Shown here piece by piece: positions 1-5,609 of a stretch of 6,009 bases of DNA. Position 1 is the stretch's first letter; every line of letters begins with the position of its first letter. The stretch is from Pseudomonadota bacterium (GTDB taxonomy: Bacteria > Pseudomonadota > Zetaproteobacteria > Mariprofundales > Mariprofundaceae): positions 19,126-25,134 of the forward strand of contig NVTQ01000010.1 of the NCBI GenBank assembly GCA_002401635.1. The letters run 5' to 3'. Below the pieces are notes generated by a model. The model made no database searches and had not been told where the DNA came from. It was given only the letters and a program-made list of their open reading frames with translations. The translations under genes and the position numbers were made by a program.

Positions 1-993
1 CGCACATTTTTTGAAGTCAAAGAGGCTTATTTGTTGTACGGTGGTGATGATTTTGACCTTCGTTTGGGGCAACAGCAAATCATCTGGGGGAAAACCGATG
101 GACTGCGCTTATTGGATATTGTTAACCCATTGAACATGCAGGAATTTTTGCTGGACGACTTCCTCGATTCGCGTGTGGGCGTGGTTGCTGCACGCTTGAA
201 TTATTATTCCTACTTGGACGGAAACGAGCACGAATTGGAATTCTTAATCATTCCTGATGCCAAAGTAAGCAAGTTTGCGCCACAAGGCTCGCGTTGGGCT
301 TATGCAACACCAACACTGCCCGCAGGTGTCACCCCAGTCCTTCTTCAAGGACAAGAGCCAAACTGGTCACCCCGTAATACTGAATACGGTGTGGCATGGC
401 GCTCCAACCTGAGCGGTTGGGATGTGTCATTGAATTGGTTTTATGGCTGGCAAGACCACCCTACGTTAGACAAGCGCCTTTCTTTGGGTCAATTATTCAT
501 CACCCCAACATACAAAAAGATGCATACCGTTGGTGGCTCATTCTCCAACGCCTTTGGCTCGATTGTATTGCGTGGTGAAATGGCAGTGAACATCAACGAG
601 CGCCTAACCACCACTGGCAAGAGCACCGAGTCTTCAACATGGAATGCTGCACTTGGCTTGGATTACAACCAAAATAACTGGCGTATTAGCCCGCAGTTTT
701 TTATTCGTCACCTAGAAAAAAAGGGCACCAGCACACTTGAAGATCAGGACTCTGGTTTTGTTAGTTTGATGCTTTCAACGGATTACTTGAATGAAAAATT
801 AAAACCTGAAGTCATTGCTCTGATGAGTTGGTCAGATGGCAGCACCATGATTCGCCCAAAAATTTCTTATGAGTTTAGCGATCAAACCACAGGACGATTG
901 GGCGTGGATTTGTTCACTGGCAAGAACACAGCATTTTTTGGTCAATTCAATCAAAATGATCGCGTTTATAGTGAGTTGGAATATACCTTTTAA
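1..993 (+). CDS. DUF1302-like outer-membrane beta-barrel protein, 5' end missing
   Basis: The frame is open from the first base, so the true start lies upstream; a TTG at 31 is internal, because the ten residues before it (RTFFEVKEAY) continue the same family pattern. About 330 residues are visible. The early block with RLGQQQIIWGKTDGLR, then DIVNP and DDFLDSR, resembles the conserved core of DUF1302 proteins, which are predicted outer-membrane proteins of largely unknown function, often about 500 or more residues. The rest alternates short polar and aromatic strands (for example WRISPQFFIRHL, RPKISYEF, AFFGQFNQ) as expected for a beta-barrel, and the chain ends YSELEYTF; a terminal Phe is the usual BAM-dependent assembly signal. 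The cytochrome gene begins 27 bases after the stop with only a ribosome binding site between, suggesting one operon. The family call is by motif recall; the transported or bound substrate is unknown. Confidence 0.72.
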   Translation, partial: RTFFEVKEAYLLYGGDDFDLRLGQQQIIWGKTDGLRLLDIVNPLNMQEFLLDDFLDSRVGVVAARLNYYSYLDGNEHELEFLIIPDAKVSKFAPQGSRWAYATPTLPAGVTPVLLQGQEPNWSPRNTEYGVAWRSNLSGWDVSLNWFYGWQDHPTLDKRLSLGQLFITPTYKKMHTVGGSFSNAFGSIVLRGEMAVNINERLTTTGKSTESSTWNAALGLDYNQNNWRISPQFFIRHLEKKGTSTLEDQDSGFVSLMLSTDYLNEKLKPEVIALMSWSDGSTMIRPKISYEFSDQTTGRLGVDLFTGKNTAFFGQFNQNDRVYSELEYTF

Positions 994-1020
994 CATGAAC
1001 AAACAACCAAGGAGAATGAT

Positions 1021-1440
1021 ATGAAAAAAACAATACTACTCGTAGGAGCAAGCTTACTTCTTGCTTCCAATGTTTATGCAGCAGATGCCGAAGACGGAAC
1101 GCTAAAATCAGTCATGCAACAATTAGGTGAAGACTACACCACCTTGAATCAAGCTATTTTAATGGCTGATTTTGATCGTGCTGCACAGGCAGCTCACCAT
1201 ATTGCACACCATGATAAACCTTCCATGTTTCAAAAAATGAAAATCATGGCGGGCTTACGCACCGATATGCCAAACTTTAAAAAAGCCGATGATAAGGTGC
1301 ATAAACTTGCTTTGGACATTGAAAAGTCTGCCAAAGCCAAGGATATGCCGCAGCTTATTCAACAGCAGTCAAATATGTTAAGTGCTTGTATGGGCTGTCA
1401 TACTACTTATAGAAGCCGTGTGATGGATATTTTGAAGTAG
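1021..1440 (+). CDS. cytochrome c'/c556-type periplasmic monohaem cytochrome
   Basis: A 139-aa protein with a clear Sec signal peptide: MKKT, a hydrophobic core at about residues 5-17, and a VYA-AD cleavage site after residue 20. The mature part is mostly helical and carries a single haem c motif CMGCH (residues 123-127) close to the C-terminus, followed by TTYRSRV. One C-terminal CxxCH plus the C..CH..YR pattern and a length of about 120 mature residues are hallmarks of the cytochrome c' / c556 four-helix-bundle family. Members bind NO or CO or carry electrons in the periplasm. The start is fixed by an AAGGAG at 1009-1014, six bases before ATG. It follows the outer-membrane protein gene closely and is probably cotranscribed. 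The histidine-rich stretch AHHIAHHDK (residues 58-66) is unusual and could bind metal; that is inference. The electron partner is not visible. Confidence 0.85.
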   Translation: MKKTILLVGASLLLASNVYAADAEDGTLKSVMQQLGEDYTTLNQAILMADFDRAAQAAHHIAHHDKPSMFQKMKIMAGLRTDMPNFKKADDKVHKLALDIEKSAKAKDMPQLIQQQSNMLSACMGCHTTYRSRVMDILK

Positions 1441-1457
1441 TACAACATAGCTATATA

Positions 1458-1621
1458 ACCCAAGATTCGACATTGACATACGGCGCATGCCGCAACTCTT
1501 TGGCTTGTCTGGCATTCCAAGAAATCATTCATCACCCATAAGGTGACTACACGATTTCCCACAACGCCATGCAAAGAAAATACTTACACCCTACATCCAC
1601 ATTCAATGTCGGATCTTGGGT
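1458..1621. repeat. 164-bp fold-back (MITE-like) element with 19-bp terminal inverted repeats
   Basis: The left end ACCCAAGATTCGACATTGA (1458-1476) and the right end TCAATGTCGGATCTTGGGT (1603-1621) are inverted repeats with one mismatch. The symmetry continues inwards: GAAATC (1521-1526) faces GATTTC (1553-1558), and TCACC (1532-1536) faces GGTGA (1542-1546) around a 5-base loop, all centred near 1539. Aligned by hand without gaps, about 49 of 82 arm positions are complementary, and many of the others are transitions, so the whole unit looks like one decayed palindrome. A 3-bp ATA flanks both ends (1455-1457, 1622-1624), a possible but weak target duplication. No gene is visible inside. It could be a non-autonomous transposable element, or a structured RNA or terminator for the cytochrome operon. 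Confidence 0.6.
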
Positions 1622-1637
1622 ATAATCTTCAGAAGGC

Positions 1638-1668
1638 AATGAGTGCCGGCCATAGGTCGGTGCTCATT
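1638..1668 (+). terminator. GU-rich stem-loop, possible terminator or leader hairpin
   Basis: AATGAGTGCCGGCC (1638-1651) pairs with GGTCGGTGCTCATT (1655-1668) around an ATA loop: a 14-bp stem with three G-U pairs on the plus-strand RNA. The bases after it (TAGCGTTGTTC) are only mildly U-rich, so termination may be weak. It could end readthrough from the cytochrome operon or sit in the 5' leader of the radical SAM gene 58 bases downstream. The G-U pairs on the plus strand become A-C mismatches on the minus strand, which favours a plus-strand RNA role. Confidence 0.45.
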
Positions 1669-1726
1669 TAGCGTTGTTCATAAAAATACCAGATGCATTT
1701 ATTTACTACCTACATAGCCTATTGCC

Positions 1727-3238
1727 GTGAACTCAATCATCTTAACCACCTTAAATGCCCGTTATTCCCATACTTCCATTGGACTACGTTATCTTTTTGC
1801 CAATCTAAAAGAGCTACAAAGTGACGCAGCTATTATTGAGTTTACCATCAACGACAACGTACAAGATATTGCCGAGAAATTATTAGCAGAGCAGCCTCAT
1901 ATTGTTGCTATGGGTGTATATATTTGGAATGTCATCCAAGTATCTGAGCTTATTCATACCTTGAAAAAAATATCGCCACAAACATATATTATCCTTGGCG
2001 GTCCTGAAGTCAGTTATGATCCTATGCGTGTGAATATGGATGTGGCTGATTATATCATACGCGGTGAAGGGGAAATTGCATTTCACACACTTTGTAAGGC
2101 TATTGTAGATGGCAACCAACCCAGCGAACGCATCATTGATGCAGGCACAGTAAATCTTAATGATATTGAACTCCCTTATCGTTATTACAGCGATGAAGAT
2201 GTCAGAAACCGCTATATTTATGTTGAAGCATCACGTGGTTGTCCCTTTTCATGCGAATTTTGTCTATCTTCGATGGATAATCGTGTGCGCAACCTTTTTA
2301 TTGATCGTTTATTGGAAGAATTTGAACTATTGTGGCAACGCGGTGTGCGCAATTTCAAATTTATTGACCGCACATTCAATCTAAACCCTAAAATATCCAA
2401 TCAAATCTTAGATTTTTTCCTAGCCAAAGATGGTGATTATTTCGCTCACTTTGAAGTCATCCCCGACCATTTTCCACTCAGTATTCAACAGCGTATCAAA
2501 CAATTCAAACCTGCATCTTTGCAGCTAGAAGTCGGCATTCAAACACTAAACAATGACGTGGCGACACGCATTCATCGCAAGCTAAATATCGAAAAAATAA
2601 AAGAGAATATTGCATTTTTGGAGCATGAAACCCATGCGCATATGCACTTGGATTTGATTGTTGGGCTGCCAGGTGAAAATCTCGAAAGTTTTGGCAAAGG
2701 CTTAAATCAGCTTTGCAGCCTCACCCATGCTGAAATACAAATTGGCATTTTAAAAAACCTCTCTGGCACAAGTCTCTCACGGCACAATGAAGTATACGGC
2801 ATGGTCTATAGCGACATTCCACCCTATGACATCATCAAAACCAATGATTTAAGCTTTGAAGATATACAAAAAATGAAAAGATTTGCCCGTTTTTGGAATT
2901 TATACAAAAACAGCGGTAATTTTAAACTTAGCCTTGCACTTTTATGGTCTGAAGGCGGTGTTTTTGAAAGTTTCTTTGCATTTTCTATATGGATTTACAA
3001 ACAAACAAATTCAACATGGCACATTTCTTTGGATCGCCTTGCCAAATTGCTTTTCGGCTACCTTAACAACACAGGTTTGGCAGAGCCGCAACACATTGCA
3101 GATTGTTTGGTAAAAGATTTAATGAAAATCGAAGGTCGTGTGCTACCCGCCTTTTTACGTCCCTATGTTCCCCACACACCCAAGACTCCTAAAAACAAGG
3201 TTTCTGGGCATAACAAACGCCAGCTTCGCCATCTTTAA
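1727..3238 (+). CDS. B12-binding-domain radical SAM protein (DUF4080-like C-terminus)
   Basis: A 503-aa predicted radical SAM enzyme. Residues 1-130 resemble a cobalamin-binding-type Rossmann domain (LTTLNARYSHTSIGLRYL start, ILGGPEVSYDP at 89-99, IIRGEGE at 110-116), although no clear DxHxxG cobalamin-ligand motif is seen. The radical SAM core begins at VEASRGCPFSCEFC, with the CxxxCxxC [4Fe-4S] ligands at Cys172, Cys176 and Cys179. It continues through VGIQTLN (269-275) and DLIVGLPGE (309-317), both typical of the Elp3/MiaB-like HemN-type barrel. The last 130 or so residues, ending in a basic tail, match my recollection of the DUF4080 extension. The reaction is unknown for this group; a methylase or other C-C or C-S chemistry is possible. 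The start is GTG: LTTLNARY so near the N-terminus fits family members, but no good Shine-Dalgarno precedes it. It stands alone, with intergenic gaps on both sides. Confidence 0.82.
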   Translation: MNSIILTTLNARYSHTSIGLRYLFANLKELQSDAAIIEFTINDNVQDIAEKLLAEQPHIVAMGVYIWNVIQVSELIHTLKKISPQTYIILGGPEVSYDPMRVNMDVADYIIRGEGEIAFHTLCKAIVDGNQPSERIIDAGTVNLNDIELPYRYYSDEDVRNRYIYVEASRGCPFSCEFCLSSMDNRVRNLFIDRLLEEFELLWQRGVRNFKFIDRTFNLNPKISNQILDFFLAKDGDYFAHFEVIPDHFPLSIQQRIKQFKPASLQLEVGIQTLNNDVATRIHRKLNIEKIKENIAFLEHETHAHMHLDLIVGLPGENLESFGKGLNQLCSLTHAEIQIGILKNLSGTSLSRHNEVYGMVYSDIPPYDIIKTNDLSFEDIQKMKRFARFWNLYKNSGNFKLSLALLWSEGGVFESFFAFSIWIYKQTNSTWHISLDRLAKLLFGYLNNTGLAEPQHIADCLVKDLMKIEGRVLPAFLRPYVPHTPKTPKNKVSGHNKRQLRHL

Positions 3239-3268
3239 AAACCCTATATAAATAAAGGTTAAACTGCC

Positions 3269-3284
3269 TGTGATGGGGGTCACA
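3269..3284. promoter_or_regulatory. CRP/FNR-family operator (TGTGA-N6-TCACA)
   Basis: The sequence reads TGTGA TGGGGG TCACA, a perfect two-fold match to the CRP-type consensus half-sites with the correct 6-base spacer. It lies in the 145-base gap upstream of the first Roadblock gene, centred about 107 bases before its ATG. Further inverted repeats follow (ACATAT at 3282-3287 with ATATGT at 3296-3301; GTGTCACAC at 3309-3317). The AT-rich stretch TATTTATACATATAT at 3285-3299 could supply a -10 element, but no convincing -35/-10 pair at the usual CRP distances was found. Which CRP/FNR-family protein binds, and whether it activates or represses, is unknown. Confidence 0.5.
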
Positions 3285-3383
3285 TATTTATACATATATG
3301 TCATGCCAGTGTCACACGCTCGGGTTAGCATGCCATTCCGCATACGCATCACGGCTATGTAAGCTTTGAAATGGAGATAGATT

Positions 3384-3836
3384 ATGAATAAATATATATT
3401 GAAACAATTCCAGTCTGAATTAGAAGAAACATTACGAAGTGTTGATATTATTGATCATATTGTCATCTCAAGCTTAGATGGCATTGCCGTAACACATGCA
3501 TCGCGAAAGACACAAGCCATCGATTCCATTGCAGCAAGAAGTGCCTCTTTTTTATCACTGGGTGATATATGGGAAGATAGTTCTGGAAACCTTAGCTGTG
3601 ACAATGTGATTATGGAATCTAAAACGGGAACCGTTGTGGTGATCCATATGGGCTCAAAATTATTATTATGCATGGCAACAACCAGTGATGCAACTACAGG
3701 GCTGGTTCTGCATCAAGCCAAATCATGCGTCGATCGCTTATTACAAATCACCCAATCAGTTATTCAGCTAGGCAAAAAGCCGCCTTTGGTAGATTCCATC
3801 TTACATGACAATATCGCAAATGTTGCCAATGGCTGA
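3384..3836 (+). CDS. Roadblock/LC7 (MglB-like) domain protein, first copy
   Basis: A 150-aa cytoplasmic protein with no signal peptide. An N-terminal helix (residues 5-20) is followed by the typical Roadblock strand and turn IDHIVISSLDGIAVTHASR (23-41), a long helix (AIDSIAARSASFLSLGDIWED, 45-65), two strands (NVIMESKTGTVVVIHMG and KLLLCMATT, 74-100) and a last long helix (TTGLVLHQAKSCVDRLLQITQSV, 104-126). This is the order of the Roadblock/LC7 fold, whose bacterial members (MglB type) dimerise and regulate small Ras-like GTPases. The 24-residue tail after the fold (to NVANG) is longer than in the second copy. The start is set by TGGAG at 3372-3376, seven bases before ATG. The gene begins the cluster that also encodes a GTPase, so that GTPase is the probable partner. 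Confidence 0.8.
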   Translation: MNKYILKQFQSELEETLRSVDIIDHIVISSLDGIAVTHASRKTQAIDSIAARSASFLSLGDIWEDSSGNLSCDNVIMESKTGTVVVIHMGSKLLLCMATTSDATTGLVLHQAKSCVDRLLQITQSVIQLGKKPPLVDSILHDNIANVANG

Positions 3837-3881
3837 GAAAGCAGTTTATATGAAGGTAAACAACTCATATATTGATAGAAA

Positions 3882-3891
3882 AACGATCGTT
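3882..3891. repeat. 10-bp perfect palindrome beside the second Roadblock ribosome binding site
   Basis: AACGATCGTT is a perfect palindrome in the 66-base gap between the two Roadblock genes. It abuts the AAGGA Shine-Dalgarno (3892-3896) of the second gene. A protein bound here could affect expression, but ten bases can arise by chance and no partner site of the same sequence was seen. Confidence 0.3.
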
Positions 3892-3902
3892 AAGGAAAAA
3901 AT

Positions 3903-4259
3903 ATGAATATTAAAGACGCAATGAAAGAGTTAATGGACATTGATGGCGCAACAGCTGCCATGATTGTTGATAGTGATAGCGGTATGATTTTGGCTCAAAG
4001 CGGTGGAGGCCTCAACCTTGACCTCGCTGCGGCAGGCAATACCGAAGTTGTTCGCGCCAAACGTAAAACCATGGCATCCCTTAAGCTTGATGACCACATC
4101 GAAGACTTTCTAATCACCTTAGGCAAACAGTTTCATATCCTTCGTCCGCTCAAGGACAAACAAAATATTTTTATCTATTCAGTGCTCGACAAAAGCAGGG
4201 CCAACCTCGGCATGGCGCGCTTGGTCATTGCTGGCGTTGAAAGCAACATTAAATTCTAA
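3903..4259 (+). CDS. Roadblock/LC7 domain protein, second copy (short form)
   Basis: A 118-aa single-domain protein. The order is a short N-terminal helix (KDAMKELMDI), the core strand and turn GATAAMIVDSDSGMILAQSGG (15-35), a helix (LDLAAAGNTEVVRAKRKTMASL, 39-60), strands HIEDFLITLG and QFHILRPL (65-83) and NIFIYSVLDK (88-97), and the final helix (ANLGMARLVIAGVESNI). This matches a compact Roadblock/LC7 fold. It is clearly diverged from the 150-aa neighbour, with little identity outside the fold pattern, so the two are not a recent duplication; they could form a heterodimer or act at different steps. A good AAGGA at 3892-3896 sets the start. A stem-loop with a U-rich tail follows 12 bases after the stop. 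The predicted role, inferred from family and context, is GTPase regulation or scaffolding. Confidence 0.78.
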   Translation: MNIKDAMKELMDIDGATAAMIVDSDSGMILAQSGGGLNLDLAAAGNTEVVRAKRKTMASLKLDDHIEDFLITLGKQFHILRPLKDKQNIFIYSVLDKSRANLGMARLVIAGVESNIKF

Positions 4260-4271
4260 AGGTTATATTTT

Positions 4272-4322
4272 AAGCACCTCTCTGAATTGAATGCGTGATT
4301 GAGAGAAGTGCTTTTAATATTC
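4272..4322 (+). terminator. probable intrinsic terminator or attenuator after the Roadblock pair
   Basis: AAGCACCTCTCT (4272-4283) pairs with AGAGAAGTGCTT (4302-4313) over 12 bp with one C-A mismatch, enclosing an 18-base loop, and is followed by TTAATATTCTTT. The tail is U-rich but interrupted, so partial termination is plausible: the two Roadblock proteins would then be made in excess over the 206-aa protein and GTPase encoded downstream. Confidence 0.55.
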
Positions 4323-4354
4323 TTTGGTAAAACTAAGAAATAAAGAAGGAATGG

Positions 4355-4975
4355 ATGTCTAAAGCTAATAAGACTTTTAAACAACTCGCCCTTTTACGCA
4401 ATATATTAATTAGTAAACGCTCTGGTTCTATTCATTATCGTTTTAAAATGAAGCAGCACCCAGAAGCAATTAATATCACCAGTAAAAAACTTTTGGGTTC
4501 TGATATTGAGAAGCAAATGCAAAAGCTCATCACACGGCCCACTGTATATTGTGAAGAGAAATCACAAATTCACTCAACGCCAGATATAAAAACAGATGAT
4601 ATTGCTTCATGTATTTGCAATGCCGTCAAACATGCTGAATGGAACCCTTATCATGCTTTGGCGTTAAAAGAATCTTTTCTAAAAATGCCTGCTATCCAAG
4701 TAAGTCTTCCCGACCATACAATCAACTACCATGATATGGGTGCTTACATGGCTTTGTATCATTTCACCCAAAACAATCCAAACGCATCGCTATTTAATTT
4801 TTTTAGAGCAGCAGATGAACATGGCAATCAGGTTCGTTACTTAAAGGTTCTCGTATTGACCTACTGTCTAGGGCTTATGTCATCCAAACGCTCCAAAGTT
4901 TCCAAAGGCTCTAAACGCAAAAATATTGCGACGCGAATATTAAAACGAATTAGACAGGCATACAGCGATGAATAA
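4355..4975 (+). CDS. uncharacterised 206-aa protein coupled to the GTPase
   Basis: No family is recognised with confidence. The N-terminal part (residues 8-46, with LALLRNILISKRSGSIHYRF) has a helix followed by a basic turn and strand, faintly like the opening of DUF4388/PatA-type adaptor domains, but the match is weak. The middle (80-175) looks alpha-helical, with AEWNPYHALALKESFLKMP and YHDMGAYMALYHFTQNNPNASLFNFF, and a hydrophobic stretch LKVLVLTYCLGLM (163-175) too short and too late to be a clear membrane anchor. The C-terminus is strongly basic and contains four SKx triplets (177-188). There is no signal peptide. AAGGA at 4346-4350 sits four bases before the chosen ATG; another ATG at 4351 is out of frame. 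The last codons overlap the GTPase start by 8 bases, so a linked function (effector, adaptor or regulator) is inferred from position only. Confidence 0.75.
   Translation: MSKANKTFKQLALLRNILISKRSGSIHYRFKMKQHPEAINITSKKLLGSDIEKQMQKLITRPTVYCEEKSQIHSTPDIKTDDIASCICNAVKHAEWNPYHALALKESFLKMPAIQVSLPDHTINYHDMGAYMALYHFTQNNPNASLFNFFRAADEHGNQVRYLKVLVLTYCLGLMSSKRSKVSKGSKRKNIATRILKRIRQAYSDE
4883..4918 (+). repeat. four tandem 9-bp units encoding SKx triplets
   Basis: Four consecutive 9-base units (TCCAAACGC, TCCAAAGTT, TCCAAAGGC, TCTAAACGC) encode SKR-SKV-SKG-SKR near the end of the 206-aa protein. The first two codons are almost unchanged while the third varies. This suggests expansion by slippage or duplication followed by drift, giving a basic, probably disordered segment that could contact nucleic acid or acidic membrane lipids. 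Confidence 0.6.
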
Positions 4976-5522
4976 AAAAGATATTGCAAAGATTCTGATT
5001 ACAGGTCCTTTTAACTCTGGAAAAACAACATTGATTCACTTCATCAGTGATGAACAGCTAACAAGCAATGATGTTGAAACCACCGATGAGTTGGCACAGT
5101 ACAAAAGCATGACAACAGTAGGCTTAGAGTTTGGTGTCCTGCACGTTGATGATGAGTTGGATGTTCATTTGTTTGGAACGCCTGGACAAGCACGTTTCAA
5201 CTTTATGTGGAAAACTCTATCAAAAGGGGCGTTAGGAACAGTGTTCTTGGTCGATTCAAGCAACCAAAAAGCCATTGATGAAGCCAAAGAAATGTTTCAA
5301 TTTTATTGTGACCTTTCAGATATGCCAATTATTATCTGCGCTACCAAGCAAGACTTACCAGAATCAAAAAGCATGCAACACATAGCCTCTGAGCTTGGTG
5401 TCGATATTGCGCGCATCACATCTTGCAACCCTTCTGTAAAAGAAGACTCCAAAAAAGTAATTATCGCCCTTCTTGAAGAAATTATCGCAAAAGAAACTCT
5501 TTTAGAGGAAAGTATCTTTTAA
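4968..5522 (+). CDS. small Ras-superfamily GTPase (MglA/Rup-like)
   Basis: A 184-aa cytoplasmic P-loop GTPase. G1 is GPFNSGKTT (residues 13-21) with the catalytic-loop Lys19. G2 is the MTTVGLEFG segment with Thr49/Thr50. G3 is LFGTPGQARF (68-77), where the Ras pattern DTAGQ becomes GTPGQ: the Mg-coordinating Asp is replaced by Gly70 and the catalytic-type Gln74 is kept. G4 is TKQD (126-129) instead of NKxD; a G5-like SCN follows at 152-154. PGQ in G3 and TKxD in G4 are features of bacterial MglA-like and related GTPases often encoded with Roadblock proteins. No lipidation motif or membrane segment is present. The ATG lies within the end of the previous gene (8-base overlap) with only a weak upstream ACAGG, so translation is probably coupled. 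With the two Roadblock proteins it should form a molecular switch; the downstream process is unknown. Confidence 0.85.
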   Translation: MNKKDIAKILITGPFNSGKTTLIHFISDEQLTSNDVETTDELAQYKSMTTVGLEFGVLHVDDELDVHLFGTPGQARFNFMWKTLSKGALGTVFLVDSSNQKAIDEAKEMFQFYCDLSDMPIIICATKQDLPESKSMQHIASELGVDIARITSCNPSVKEDSKKVIIALLEEIIAKETLLEESIF

Positions 5523-5530
5523 CGTTAAAA
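5517..5530. promoter_or_regulatory. 14-bp perfect palindrome, candidate operator
   Basis: TTTTAACGTTAAAA is perfectly two-fold symmetric. It includes the GTPase stop codon and ends six bases before the predicted -35 box of the small downstream gene, a position where a dimeric regulator could act. AT-richness raises the chance of coincidence. Confidence 0.35.
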
Positions 5531-5536
5531 TAAGAG

Positions 5537-5565
5537 TTGCCAAAGTGCCCATATTCGTGTATAAA
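5537..5565 (+). promoter_or_regulatory. sigma70-type promoter for the 57-aa gene
   Basis: TTGCCA (5537-5542, consensus TTGACA) and TATAAA (5560-5565, consensus TATAAT) are separated by the ideal 17 bases. Transcription would begin near 5572, leaving a leader of about 38 bases before the ATG at 5610. This makes the small gene independent of the GTPase cluster. Confidence 0.62.
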
Positions 5566-5597
5566 TTCACTATGACTTGAACAGCGAAAGCTGGAAT

Positions 5598-5604
5598 AAG
5601 GAGG
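5598..5604 (+). promoter_or_regulatory. strong ribosome binding site deciding the start at 5610
   Basis: AAGGAGG is a full match to the anti-Shine-Dalgarno complement and lies five bases before ATG 5610. It supports that start over the in-frame TTG at 5577, which lies close to the predicted transcription start and has no ribosome binding site. Confidence 0.8.
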
Positions 5605-5609
5605 CATAC

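Noticed and set aside
396..578. 60-codon plus-strand frame inside the DUF1302 gene
   Set aside because: A shifted-frame shadow of a clear beta-barrel coding sequence, with no ribosome binding site of note.
1458..1476. tRNA 3' end (GTCGAATC on the minus strand resembles a T-loop)
   Set aside because: No T-stem pairing, acceptor stem or CCA arrangement can be built around either copy of the motif.
1458..1621. Integron attC site
   Set aside because: Quasi-palindromic and of plausible size, but the RYYYAAC and GTTRRRY core boxes are not present at the ends.
1674..1705. Promoter for the radical SAM gene (TTGTTC with an AT-rich downstream box)
   Set aside because: No hexamer at a 16-18 base spacing gave an acceptable -10 match, so it is not listed.
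1883..2119. Minus-strand open frame of 78 codons inside the radical SAM gene
   Set aside because: It lies fully opposite a well-supported gene, has no family resemblance and no separate signals; other antisense or shifted frames in 2160-3352 and 3455-3673 were dropped for the same reason.
3239..3260. Terminator after the radical SAM gene (AACCCT ... AAGGTT)
   Set aside because: The stem is only about five pairs with no T-tract, too weak to call.
5577..5609. Longer version of the small protein starting at TTG 5577
   Set aside because: It would begin about five bases after the predicted transcription start without a ribosome binding site, whereas ATG 5610 has AAGGAGG five bases upstream.
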